Part shown: positions 7,439 through 14,950 of the stretch, one piece after another
Numbering within the stretch: position 1 is the first letter of the stretch
Layout of the letters: the number at the start of each line of letters is the position of its first letter
DNA from: Sphingopyxis sp. UBA6723
Lineage (GTDB): Bacteria > Pseudomonadota > Alphaproteobacteria > Sphingomonadales > Sphingomonadaceae
Assembly (NCBI RefSeq): GCF_002454115.1
Contig: NZ_DKIH01000003.1
Span: 8,756-67,989 of the forward strand
Direction of reading: 5' to 3'
DNA: 59,234 nt
Notes under the pieces: model-generated
Told to the model about the DNA's origin: nothing
The model's input: the letters and a program-made list of their open reading frames with translations, nothing else
Database searches by the model: none
Translations under genes and position numbers: made by a program

Positions 7439-8596
7439 ATGATCACGAAAAAACGGCTGCTGGCAAGTGCCGCTCTCGCGATGCTCGGCGCCTTGTCGCT
7501 GGTACAGGCGGCCGGGCAGGGCAATATGGCGCCCGCGTCGCCCGCGCCCAAATTCGGGGCCTCGCTGGATGGCGTCGCGGTTTCCGATATCCCGCAATCG
7601 CTTCCTGCGCTGCCCGCCGCGATAAAAGCACGCGCCGATGCCCTGTTCGTCCATGCGGAGGATGTCGGCGAGACGCGGGCGCTGTTTATCCTGCGCGACG
7701 GTGAACCGATCTACGAACGTTATGGTGCCGGCTTCGGTCCCGACTCGAAGCTCATCAGCTGGTCGATGGCAAAAAGCATCACGGCGGTCCTGACCGGATT
7801 TCTGGTCGCCGACGGCCAATTGGCGCTCGACGGACCGGCGCCGGTGGCGGCGTGGCAGCGCAGCGGCGATCCGCGCGGCGCGATTACCCTCAAAAATCTT
7901 CTGCATATGTCGGCCGGGCTCGAGCATGTCGAAAATGGCGATCCGGTGTGGGAGGGTGATACGGTCGATATGCTCTTTGGTCCCGGCGCCCCCGACATGG
8001 CGGGGTTTGCCGAAGCCAAGCCCGCGGCGGCGCAACCCGGCGAAGTTTTCAACTATAGCTCGGCAACCAGCGTTATCCTGTCCGACATCATCGCCGACAC
8101 GCTGACGCCTTCGCAAAACCCCGCGGCGCGCCGCGATGCGATGCGCGAATTCATCGCGGGTCGCTTGGCGGAGCCGTTGGGCATGACCAGCCTGACCCCC
8201 GAATTCGACGCGAGCGGCACGATGATCGGCGGATCGATCATGCACGCGACCGCACGCGACTATGCTCGCTTTGGCGAGTTCCTGCGCAACCATGGCGTCG
8301 TGAACGGCCAGCGGCTGCTGCCCGAAACTTGGATGGACTTCATGCTGAGCCCATCGGCCAACGATCGCGGCTATGGCGGGCATATCTGGCTCAACCGCAA
8401 GCGTCCGGCGGGCGCGCAGCCCGCACTATGGCCCGACCGCGGTCCCAACGACCTGTTCGCCTGCATCGGCCACCAGGGGCAATATATCATCGTCTCGCCG
8501 TCGCAGCGGGTTACGATCGTCCGGCTGGGCGTGACCAAAAGCGACCAGTTTCCGGCGCTGCGCCGCCATCTGGCCGATCTGACGGCGGCGCTTTGA
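7439..8596 (+). CDS. Serine hydrolase, beta-lactamase/NylB-like family
   Basis: A 385-residue exported protein. It begins MITKKRLLASAALAMLGALSLVQAAG, a Sec signal peptide. The penicillin-binding fold is marked by SMAK (Ser109, Lys112) in SWSMAKSITAVLTG, by FNYSSATS (Tyr206) in place of YxN, and by a late GHQGQ replacing the KTG box. This resembles class C beta-lactamase-like esterases and 6-aminohexanoate-dimer hydrolases (NylB) rather than true beta-lactamases. The likely substrate is an ester or amide in the periplasm. No strong ribosome-binding site precedes ATG 7439; upstream in-frame starts would lose the signal peptide. Confidence 0.78.
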   Translation: MITKKRLLASAALAMLGALSLVQAAGQGNMAPASPAPKFGASLDGVAVSDIPQSLPALPAAIKARADALFVHAEDVGETRALFILRDGEPIYERYGAGFGPDSKLISWSMAKSITAVLTGFLVADGQLALDGPAPVAAWQRSGDPRGAITLKNLLHMSAGLEHVENGDPVWEGDTVDMLFGPGAPDMAGFAEAKPAAAQPGEVFNYSSATSVILSDIIADTLTPSQNPAARRDAMREFIAGRLAEPLGMTSLTPEFDASGTMIGGSIMHATARDYARFGEFLRNHGVVNGQRLLPETWMDFMLSPSANDRGYGGHIWLNRKRPAGAQPALWPDRGPNDLFACIGHQGQYIIVSPSQRVTIVRLGVTKSDQFPALRRHLADLTAAL

Positions 8597-8830
8597 CCGG
8601 ATCGGGCTGCGCCTTGCGCCGCGCATAGATCGCCCAAAGTTCAGGAAAGTTCAGCCCTATGCGCCGCCAATTTGAGCCTCGCGAGGCGCTGGACGAGCGC
8701 GCCGTGCGAAAGACGGCAGTGAGCGCTTTATCCACCACATGAAGGAGCCTGAGTGAATGCTGGCATAGCGGAACATTGTGGGAAAGGCTTATTTGAGGGG
8801 CGTCGGTTTTTTGGGGTGGATTCGAGATGT
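8597..8830. other. Intergenic stretch without a supported gene
   Basis: Between the serine hydrolase stop and the repeat at 8831 nothing convincing is coded. A short minus-strand frame (8511-8738) mostly overlaps the hydrolase and lacks a ribosome-binding site. AAAGTTCAG occurs twice (8635-8655), and one near-match to a DnaA box (TTATCCAC) lies near 8729. No hairpin terminator was seen. Confidence 0.4.
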
Positions 8831-8941
8831 TCCCCTTCCTTCCAGGGAGGGGTTAGGGGTGTGTGCGAGCGCTAGCGAGCTGAGGCAGAGCGCCGCCTTC
8901 GGCGGCTACCCACTCCCGACCCCTCCCTAAAAGGGAGGGGA
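8831..8941. repeat. Intergenic palindromic repeat, family B-like
   Basis: An imperfect inverted repeat about 110 bp long. The left arm contains CCAGGGAGGGGTTAGGGGTG, and the right arm contains CGACCCCTCCCT and AAGGGAGGGG. The centre has its own small hairpins (CGCTAGCG; GCCGCCTTCGGCGGC). It is GC-rich, non-coding and sits 3' to both flanking convergent genes, so it could also end transcription. Confidence 0.65.
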
Positions 8942-8987
8942 GAAGAAGCGTCCGCTACCTGCCGAAAAGCCGACCGAAGTGCCTGCC

Positions 8988-9821
8988 CTACAGCAGGAAA
9001 TCGCCGACCAGCGTCGTGACGCAGGTTCCGGTCAGCTCGACCATCTCGCCATCGAGGCGGCAACCGACATGGCCGCCGCGCGCACTCGCCTGATACGCCG
9101 CGAAGCTATCGCGCCCCAACCGCGCCGCCCAATAGGGGGTCAGCACGCTGTGCGCCGACCCGGTGACCGGATCCTCGTCGATGCCCGCGCCGGGAGCAAA
9201 AGCGCGGCTGATCACATCGGCGCCCGACGGGTCGCCGGCGCCGGGCGCAGTCGCGATATAGAGCACATCGCCGCCATCCTTGAGGGCGCGAAAATCGGGC
9301 GCCAGCGCGCGCACGCTCGCCGCATCGCGATAGGCGATGATCGCATAGCCGCCGGGGTGCCATTGTGTCTCGACCGGATCGCCGCCGAGGGCGCGGACGA
9401 CTTCGGGCATCGCTTTCGGCGCGGGCGGATAAGCGGGCAATGCCATGCGATAACCCGCGTTCTCGTCCTCTTCTCCATTGATGCGCGTTACCTGCAATAT
9501 GCCCGCCTTGCGGGTGCGAAAGCGCATTTCCTGACGCCATGGCGCCGCCGACAGCAGTACATGCCCGCTGGCGAGCGTCGCATGGCCGCACAGCGCGACC
9601 TCGACCGTCGGAGTGAACCAGCGCAGCTCATAATCTGCCTCGCCGCTCTCGTCGGGGATCAGGAACGCGGTTTCGGCGAGGTTGTTTTCGGCCGCGATCG
9701 CCTGCAACACGCCATCGCTCAACCATTCTTCGAGCGGCATCACCGCCGCGGGGTTGCCGGTAAACGGCCGGCTGGCAAAGGCGTCGACCTGGCTGATCGG
9801 CAGGCGCCGCGCCGCGCTCAT
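8988..9821 (-). CDS. PhzF family isomerase/epimerase
   Basis: A 277-residue protein of the PhzF (phenazine biosynthesis-like, diaminopimelate epimerase fold) family. Features are VDAFASRPFTGNPAAV at the N-terminus, NLAETAFL with Glu50 at the catalytic position (Glu45 in PhzF), CGHATLASGHVLL, and GAGIDEDPVTGSAHSVL. Most such proteins outside phenazine clusters are uncharacterised cytoplasmic isomerases. No phenazine genes are nearby. Its ATG overlaps the stop of pdxH (ATGA), so it is translated with it. Precise substrate unknown. Confidence 0.85.
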   Translation of the reverse strand: MSAARRLPISQVDAFASRPFTGNPAAVMPLEEWLSDGVLQAIAAENNLAETAFLIPDESGEADYELRWFTPTVEVALCGHATLASGHVLLSAAPWRQEMRFRTRKAGILQVTRINGEEDENAGYRMALPAYPPAPKAMPEVVRALGGDPVETQWHPGGYAIIAYRDAASVRALAPDFRALKDGGDVLYIATAPGAGDPSGADVISRAFAPGAGIDEDPVTGSAHSVLTPYWAARLGRDSFAAYQASARGGHVGCRLDGEMVELTGTCVTTLVGDFLL

Positions 9822-10408
9822 GGGTAAAGCATCCCGCTCGACCAGCCGTTGCCGGTGCGGGTGTAAACGGTGCGTTCGTGCAACCGGTGCGCGCGGTCTT
9901 GCCAGAACTCAATCGCCGATGGCGTCACGCGCCACCCCGACCAGCGCGGCGGTCGCGGCACATCCTGTCCCTCGAACCGCGCCTGCATGGCGGCAAAGCG
10001 CGCCTCGAACGTCGCGCGATCGGCGAGCGGGCGCGACTGGTCGCTCGCCCAGGCACCGAGCTGGCTGTCGCGGCCGCGCGTCGCGAAATAGGCGTCGGCG
10101 GTCGCGTCATCGACGGGCGCCACTGGCCCTTCGATGCGGATCTGCCGCCGCAGTGATTTCCAGTGGAACAGCAGTGCGACGTGTGGATTTTTCGCCAGTT
10201 CGTCGCCCTTCCGGCTGTCGAGATTGGTGTAAAACACAAACCCGTCCGGCCCATGCCCCTTCAGCAGTACCATCCGCAGCGACGGATGCCCGTCGGGCGT
10301 CGTCGTCGCCAGCGCCATCGCGTTGGCGTCGTTGGGTTCGCTCGCCCGCGCCTCGGCAAACCAATCGTCGAACAGGGCAAAGGGACTGTCGGTCATATGT
10401 GCGGTCAT
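9818..10408 (-). CDS. pdxH: Pyridoxamine 5'-phosphate oxidase
   Basis: About 196 residues from ATG 10408; ATG 10396 (MTDSPFALF) is equally possible, and neither has a good ribosome-binding site. FMN-binding PNPOx hallmarks are present: RMVLLKGHGPDGFVFYTN, SRKGDELAKNP, RRQIRIEG, the R-x-S-Q-LGAWAS segment and the C-terminal dimerisation domain ending RLHERTVYTRT. It oxidises pyridoxamine/pyridoxine 5'-phosphate to PLP with O2 in the cytoplasm, the last step of the salvage and DXP-dependent vitamin B6 pathways. PLP feeds enzymes such as SufS in this window. Coupled to phzF; divergent from the J-protein gene at 10521. Confidence 0.9.
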   Translation of the reverse strand: MTAHMTDSPFALFDDWFAEARASEPNDANAMALATTTPDGHPSLRMVLLKGHGPDGFVFYTNLDSRKGDELAKNPHVALLFHWKSLRRQIRIEGPVAPVDDATADAYFATRGRDSQLGAWASDQSRPLADRATFEARFAAMQARFEGQDVPRPPRWSGWRVTPSAIEFWQDRAHRLHERTVYTRTGNGWSSGMLYP

Positions 10409-10520
10409 ACTGCGGCGCGGGCGGACGTCAAAGGCGGAACTTGATCCTTTGGCACCCCATAACCACATCACATGCAATCAGTCCTTCCCGGCCAATCCCT
10501 TATCGGGCTACAGGAACAAA

Positions 10521-11456
10521 ATGGCAGATCCCTATTCCACCCTGGGCGTCGCAAAGGGCGCGAGCGAAGCGGAAATCAAATCCGCCTATCGCAAGCTCGC
10601 CAAGCAATTGCACCCCGACAAGAACAAGGACAACCCGAAGGCGTCGGAGAAATTCTCCGAAGTCACGCGGGCTTACGATATTCTTTCGGATAAAACCAAG
10701 CGCGCGCAGTTCGATCGCGGCGAGATCGACGGCGACGGCAATCCGGCGATGCCCTTCGGCTATGGCGGCGGCGGCGGGTTTCGCGGCGATCAGCGCAGCG
10801 GACCCGGCGGCTTCAGCGGGTTCGGCAATGAGGGCGCCGATTTCGGCGATATTTTCGAAGGCCTGTTCGGGCGCGGCGGCGGCGCCGCGGCGGGTGGCGG
10901 GTTCGGCAGCTTCGGCGGGCGCAGCGCACCACCGCCAAAAGGCGCCAATGTTGCTTATCGGCTGTCGGTGTCGTTCATTGATGCCGCTACGCAGGCGCCG
11001 CAGCGGATCACGCTGGCCGATGGCAGCACGATCGACCTGAAGCTGCCCGCCGGGGTCGAAACCGGCACCCAGATGCGGCTGGCCGGCAAGGGCCAGCCGG
11101 GGCCGGGCGGCAATGGCGACGGGATCGTCACGATCATGGTCAAGGACCATCCTTTTTTCGAACGCGACGGCGCCAACATCCGGCTCGACTTGCCGGTGAC
11201 GCTCGACGAGGCCGTCAAGGGCGCGAAGGTCAAGGTGCCGACGGTCGATGGGCCGGTCATGCTGTCGATCCCCGCCGGATCAACGTCGGGCAAGGTGATG
11301 CGGCTGAAAGGCAAGGGCTTTAGCCAGAAGAGCGGCGGCCGCGGTGACCAGCTGGTTCGGCTGATGGTTGATTTGCCTGCCGACCCTGATGAATTGCTGT
11401 CCTTGCTCGGCGATTGGACCGACTCGCGCGCGGTGCGGGCCGACTTGGGCGTCTGA
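10521..11456 (+). CDS. DnaJ C-terminal domain co-chaperone (CbpA-like, type II)
   Basis: A 311-residue protein. AGGAAC precedes ATG 10521. The J domain (about 1-66) has LHPDKNKDN. A Gly/Phe-rich linker follows (about 75-135, FGYGGGGGF, GFGSFGGRS), then two beta-rich C-terminal substrate-binding domains. The four CxxCxGxG zinc repeats of DnaJ are absent, so it is a type II co-chaperone like CbpA. It would stimulate DnaK and hold unfolded clients, possibly also binding DNA like CbpA. It is 3 bp upstream of yihY and heads the run yihY-fabI-DUF559-aroC. Confidence 0.87.
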   Translation: MADPYSTLGVAKGASEAEIKSAYRKLAKQLHPDKNKDNPKASEKFSEVTRAYDILSDKTKRAQFDRGEIDGDGNPAMPFGYGGGGGFRGDQRSGPGGFSGFGNEGADFGDIFEGLFGRGGGAAAGGGFGSFGGRSAPPPKGANVAYRLSVSFIDAATQAPQRITLADGSTIDLKLPAGVETGTQMRLAGKGQPGPGGNGDGIVTIMVKDHPFFERDGANIRLDLPVTLDEAVKGAKVKVPTVDGPVMLSIPAGSTSGKVMRLKGKGFSQKSGGRGDQLVRLMVDLPADPDELLSLLGDWTDSRAVRADLGV

Positions 11457-11459
11457 TGC

Positions 11460-12557
11460 GTGGCTGACGCCACCCCCAAAGGCCGGACGGCCGCCGAGGC
11501 TGCCGCCATCGACGAGCTGGCACGCCGGGTTGCCAACGAAGTCGATCAGGAATTTCTGGCGGGTGGCCATTCGCCGCACTCGCCCGAAGCGCGTGCCGAG
11601 CGTGCCAAGCGGTTCCAGCTACGCGCCCGCGCGCAGGGGTTGATCCATCGCGGCCGCGAAACGCTGGGGCCGGGAACCCGGGCGTTCAAAATCGTTCGCC
11701 GCGTCGTCGTCGGCACCTATACCGACGGCTTTATCCACGCAGGTAATCTGGCCTATCTGGCGCTGATCGCGCTCTTTCCTTTCTTCATTCTGCTCGCCGC
11801 GGCTTTCTCGCTGCTCGGTGGCAGCGTCGGCGGCGAAGCGGCGATCGAGGCGGTGTTTTCGGCCATGCCGCCAACGGTCGCCAACGCGCTGTCGGGCCCG
11901 ATCCGCGAAGTCATGACAGCGCGCACCGGCATCTTCCTGTGGCTCGGCGCGCTCGTGGCGCTGTGGACGGTGGGCAGCCTGATCGAAACCGTGCGCGACA
12001 TCCTGCGCCGCGCCTATGGCACCCATTTCAGCAAGGGTTTTTTCCATTACCGACTGCTGTCGATCGGTATCATCACCGGCGCCGTTGTACTGATGCTGCT
12101 GTCGTTCAGCATGCAGGTGCTGATCGTCGGCATCGAACAATTTGTCACCCGCGTGCTGCCCGAACAGTTTCAGTCGTGGGGGGTGGTCGCGATCTCGCGC
12201 GGGGTATCGGGGCTCGGCCTGTTCCTGGCGATCTATATGCTGTTCTATTCGCTCACCCCGTCCAAATATCGCACCCGCAATTTCCCCAAATGGCCGGGCG
12301 CGTTGTTCACCACTTTGTGGTGGATTGGCGTCACCCTCGCGCTGCCGCCGCTGCTCGCCAGCCTGCTCAGCTATGACGCAACCTACGGCAGCCTCGCGGG
12401 TGTGATGGTCGCGCTGTTCTTTTTCTATCTCGTCGGATTGGGTATGGTGATGGGCGCCGAACTCAATGCCGCGCTCGTCGAGGTTGAGGATTTGGGCCAC
12501 GACGCTATTGGGCGCATCGACGATGTGATGATTGAGAAGGCCGGAGACGCAAAATGA
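11460..12557 (+). CDS. YihY/BrkB family inner-membrane protein
   Basis: A 365-residue protein starting at GTG 11460, 3 bp after the previous stop. After a long polar N-terminus (about 1-85) come six hydrophobic segments, starting with GNLAYLALIALFPFFILLAAAF. FPKWPGALFTTLWWIGVTLALP and SYDATYGSLAGVMVALFFFYLVGLGMVMGAELNAALVE are typical of YihY/virulence factor BrkB proteins. The family was once mislabelled ribonuclease BN; its transport role is unclear. The stop overlaps the fabI start (ATGA). Confidence 0.85.
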   Translation: MADATPKGRTAAEAAAIDELARRVANEVDQEFLAGGHSPHSPEARAERAKRFQLRARAQGLIHRGRETLGPGTRAFKIVRRVVVGTYTDGFIHAGNLAYLALIALFPFFILLAAAFSLLGGSVGGEAAIEAVFSAMPPTVANALSGPIREVMTARTGIFLWLGALVALWTVGSLIETVRDILRRAYGTHFSKGFFHYRLLSIGIITGAVVLMLLSFSMQVLIVGIEQFVTRVLPEQFQSWGVVAISRGVSGLGLFLAIYMLFYSLTPSKYRTRNFPKWPGALFTTLWWIGVTLALPPLLASLLSYDATYGSLAGVMVALFFFYLVGLGMVMGAELNAALVEVEDLGHDAIGRIDDVMIEKAGDAK

Positions 12558-13381
12558 CGGGTTTAATGCAGGGCAAGCGCGGGCTGATCATGGGTCTCGC
12601 CAACGACAAGTCGCTCGCCTGGGGCATTGCCAAGGCGCTGAGCGCGCATGGCGCCGAACTGGCGATTTCCTATCAGGGCGACGTGATGCTGAAGCGGGTG
12701 AAGCCGCTGGCCGACGAGCTTGGCTGCGACCTGCTGATCGACTGCGACGTGGCGGATATGGACAATCTCGACGCCGCGTTCGCGACGCTCGCCGCGCGCT
12801 GGCCGACGATCGACTTTGTCGTCCATGCGATCGGTTATACGAACAAGGAGGCGCTGCGCGGCCATTATGCCGATGTGACGCTCGACGATTTCCTGATGAC
12901 GATGAACATCAGCGTGTACAGCTTTACCGCGGTCGCCAAACGTGCGGTCGCGATGATGCCGCCGCTCGATCCCGAAACGGGCAAGGGTGGCGGGTCGCTG
13001 CTGACCCTCAGCTATTATGGCGCCGAAAAGGTGATCCCGCATTACAATGTCATGGGCGTGGCGAAATCGGCGCTGGAAACCAGCGTCAAATATCTCGCCA
13101 ATGATTACGGCCCGCAGGGGGTGCGCGTGAACGCGATTTCGGCGGGGCCGATCAAGACCCTCGCCGCGTCGGGCATCGGCGATTTCCGCCTCATTCTGAA
13201 ATGGAACGAGCATAATGCGCCGCTGCGTCGCAATGTGACCATCGACGATGTCGGCGGTTCGGCGCTGTACCTGCTCAGCGATCTGGCGTCGGGCGTGACG
13301 GGTGAGACGCATCATGTCGATGCGGGATACCACACCGTGGGCATGAAGCAGGAAGACGCGCCGGATATTGCGCTTGTCTAG
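12554..13381 (+). CDS. fabI: Enoyl-[acyl-carrier-protein] reductase (NADH) FabI
   Basis: A 275-residue short-chain dehydrogenase-fold enzyme. It begins MTGLMQGKRGLIMGLANDKS with the FabI-type nucleotide-binding loop. The catalytic pair is Tyr164-x6-Lys171 in HYNVMGVAK. SAGPIKTLAASGI is the substrate-loop region targeted by triclosan in the family. It reduces trans-2-enoyl-ACP in the last step of each fatty acid elongation cycle. It overlaps yihY by ATGA. Just 2 bp after its TAG begins the inverted-repeat element carrying DUF559, which separates it from aroC. Confidence 0.95.
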   Translation: MTGLMQGKRGLIMGLANDKSLAWGIAKALSAHGAELAISYQGDVMLKRVKPLADELGCDLLIDCDVADMDNLDAAFATLAARWPTIDFVVHAIGYTNKEALRGHYADVTLDDFLMTMNISVYSFTAVAKRAVAMMPPLDPETGKGGGSLLTLSYYGAEKVIPHYNVMGVAKSALETSVKYLANDYGPQGVRVNAISAGPIKTLAASGIGDFRLILKWNEHNAPLRRNVTIDDVGGSALYLLSDLASGVTGETHHVDAGYHTVGMKQEDAPDIALV

Positions 13382-13383
13382 AA

Positions 13384-13440
13384 CCCTCTCCCCTTGGGGG
13401 AGAGGGAGGGGCCCGTCGCGAAGCGATGGGAGGGTGAGGG
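13384..13440. repeat. Left inverted repeat of the DUF559 element (family B)
   Basis: The arm opens CCCTCTCCCCTTGGGGGAGA, continues with GGGAGGGGCCCG, has a variable hairpin tip (CGCGAAGCG) and ends TGGGAGGGTGAGGG. The same 32-bp outer block and 14-bp inner block recur in inverted orientation at 13801-13862. It provides a GGGAGGG ribosome-binding-like stretch in front of the nuclease ORF. Confidence 0.85.
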
Positions 13441-13870
13441 TCTGACCAAGAGCCGCTTCACGGCCGATGATGGTACAGTTGATCGCGCACGCCGTCTGCG
13501 GCGCGACGCGACACCTGCTGAAAAGAAGCTTTGGTCAGTTCTTCGCGGCGCCGGGCTTGGTGGCTTCAAGTTTCGCCGCCAGCAACGGCTCGGCCCTTTT
13601 ATCGCCGACTTCGCCTGTCAATCGGCGCGACTGGTGATAGAGGTCGATGGTGATAGCCATGCGGCGCAAATCGACTATGACGCGCGGCGAACGGACTTTC
13701 TGGCGCGAGAGGGATATCGGGTGCTGCGTTTCACGAACCGTGAGGTGATGAGCAATCTGGACGGCGTGTGCCGAATGATTGAGGCTGCGCTTGCGGACAG
13801 TCCCTCACCCTCCCACGCGACTGCGCCGCGCGGGCCCCTCCCTCTCCCCCAAGGGGAGAGGGGACTATGA
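13394..13870 (+). CDS. DUF559 domain protein, Vsr-like PD-(D/E)XK nuclease fold
   Basis: The open frame runs from TTG 13394 (158 residues). A CTG at 13442, 7 bp after GGGAGGG, would give about 142 residues and fits the family start better. The core is DUF559: DATPAEKKLWSVLR, FKFRRQQRLGPFIADFAC, then LVIEVDGDSH (the E-x-D of a PD-(D/E)XK-like site) and GYRVLRFTNREVMSNLDGV. The family is related to Vsr mismatch endonucleases; its role is unknown. The first 16 and last 23 or so residues are encoded by flanking inverted repeats, and its TGA overlaps the aroC ATG. It looks like cargo of a repeat element. Confidence 0.75.
   Translation: MGEREGPVAKRWEGEGLTKSRFTADDGTVDRARRLRRDATPAEKKLWSVLRGAGLGGFKFRRQQRLGPFIADFACQSARLVIEVDGDSHAAQIDYDARRTDFLAREGYRVLRFTNREVMSNLDGVCRMIEAALADSPSPSHATAPRGPLPLPQGERGL
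13801..13862. repeat. Right inverted repeat of the DUF559 element (family B)
   Basis: Reverse complement of the left arm: it shares the inner block CCCTCACCCTCCCA and the outer 32-bp block, with a different tip (CGCGACTGCGCCGCGC region). It is translated as the proline/serine-rich tail of the DUF559 protein. It ends with GGGGAGAGGGG, directly in front of the aroC start at 13867. Confidence 0.85.
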
Positions 13871-14943
13871 GTTTCAACAGCTTCGGACGCGTTCTTCGCT
13901 TCACGACCTGGGGGGAAAGCCACGGTCCTGCGCTGGGCGCCGTCGTCGATGGCTGCCCGCCGCGGCTGTCGTTGTCCGAGGCCGACATCCAGCCCTTCCT
14001 TGACAAGCGCCGCCCCGGCCAGTCGCGCCATACGACGCAGCGGCAGGAACCCGATCAGGTGCGTATCCTGTCGGGGGTGTTCGAGGGCAAGACGACCGGC
14101 ACCCCGATCAGCCTGATGATCGACAATGTCGACCAGCGCTCGAAGGATTATGGCGACATCGCGCAGGCCTATCGCCCCGGCCATGCCGACTACAGCTATG
14201 ACGCCAAATATGGCATTCGCGATTATCGCGGCGGCGGCCGGTCGAGCGCGCGCGAGACCGCGGCGCGCGTGGCCGCGGGCGGCGTTGCGCGGCTGGTGAT
14301 CCCCGAGGTACAGATCCACGCGTGGGTCGCCGAAATCGGCGGCGATGCGATCGATCCTGCGAACTTTGACCTTGAAGAGATTGATCGCAATCCCTTTTTC
14401 TGTCCAGATCCCGCCGCCGCGCAGCGCTGGGAAGGCTTGATGGATGCGGCGCGAAAAGCGGGCAGCTCGCTCGGCGCGGTCATCGAATGTGCGGCGAGCG
14501 GCGTTCCCGCAGGCTGGGGCGCGCCGATCTATGCCAAGCTCGACAGCGACCTGGCCGCCGCGATGATGGGGATCAATGCGGTGAAGGGCGTCGAAATCGG
14601 CGCGGGCTTTCAAGCGGCACGGCTGCGCGGCGAGGAAAATGCCGATCCCATGCGCCCGGCGACCGATGGCAGCAACCGCCCCGATTTCCTGTCGAACAAT
14701 GCGGGCGGTATCGCGGGCGGCATTTCGACCGGCCAGCCTGTAGTCGTCCGTGTCGCGTTCAAGCCGACGAGTTCGATCCTGACCCCGGTGCCGACGATCA
14801 ACAAGACGGGCGAGGCCGCCGACATCGTGACCAAGGGCCGCCACGATCCGTGCGTCGGCATCCGCGGCGCCCCGGTGGTCGAGGCGATGATGGCGCTCGT
14901 GCTCGCCGATCACAAGCTGCTCCACCGCGCGCAGTGCGGCTGA
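13867..14943 (+). CDS. aroC: Chorismate synthase
   Basis: A 358-residue enzyme starting MSFNSFGRVLRFTTWGESHGPALG, the canonical N-terminus with the FMN/EPSP-binding His (GESHG). SRHTTQRQEPDQVRILSGVFEGKTTGTPI, RPGHADYSY and YRGGGRSSARETAARVAAG are further signatures. It converts EPSP to chorismate using reduced FMN, the last common step of aromatic amino acid synthesis. Its ribosome-binding site (GAGAGGGG, 4-6 bp upstream) lies in the right repeat of the DUF559 element, and the DUF559 stop overlaps its ATG. Its translation now depends on the element. Confidence 0.95.
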   Translation: MSFNSFGRVLRFTTWGESHGPALGAVVDGCPPRLSLSEADIQPFLDKRRPGQSRHTTQRQEPDQVRILSGVFEGKTTGTPISLMIDNVDQRSKDYGDIAQAYRPGHADYSYDAKYGIRDYRGGGRSSARETAARVAAGGVARLVIPEVQIHAWVAEIGGDAIDPANFDLEEIDRNPFFCPDPAAAQRWEGLMDAARKAGSSLGAVIECAASGVPAGWGAPIYAKLDSDLAAAMMGINAVKGVEIGAGFQAARLRGEENADPMRPATDGSNRPDFLSNNAGGIAGGISTGQPVVVRVAFKPTSSILTPVPTINKTGEAADIVTKGRHDPCVGIRGAPVVEAMMALVLADHKLLHRAQCG

Positions 14944-14950
14944 TCCGACG

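Noticed and set aside
8720..8735. TTATCCACC resembling a DnaA box
   Set aside because: A single near-match without AT-rich DNA or clustering; dnaN at the right end also lacks a DnaA box cluster.
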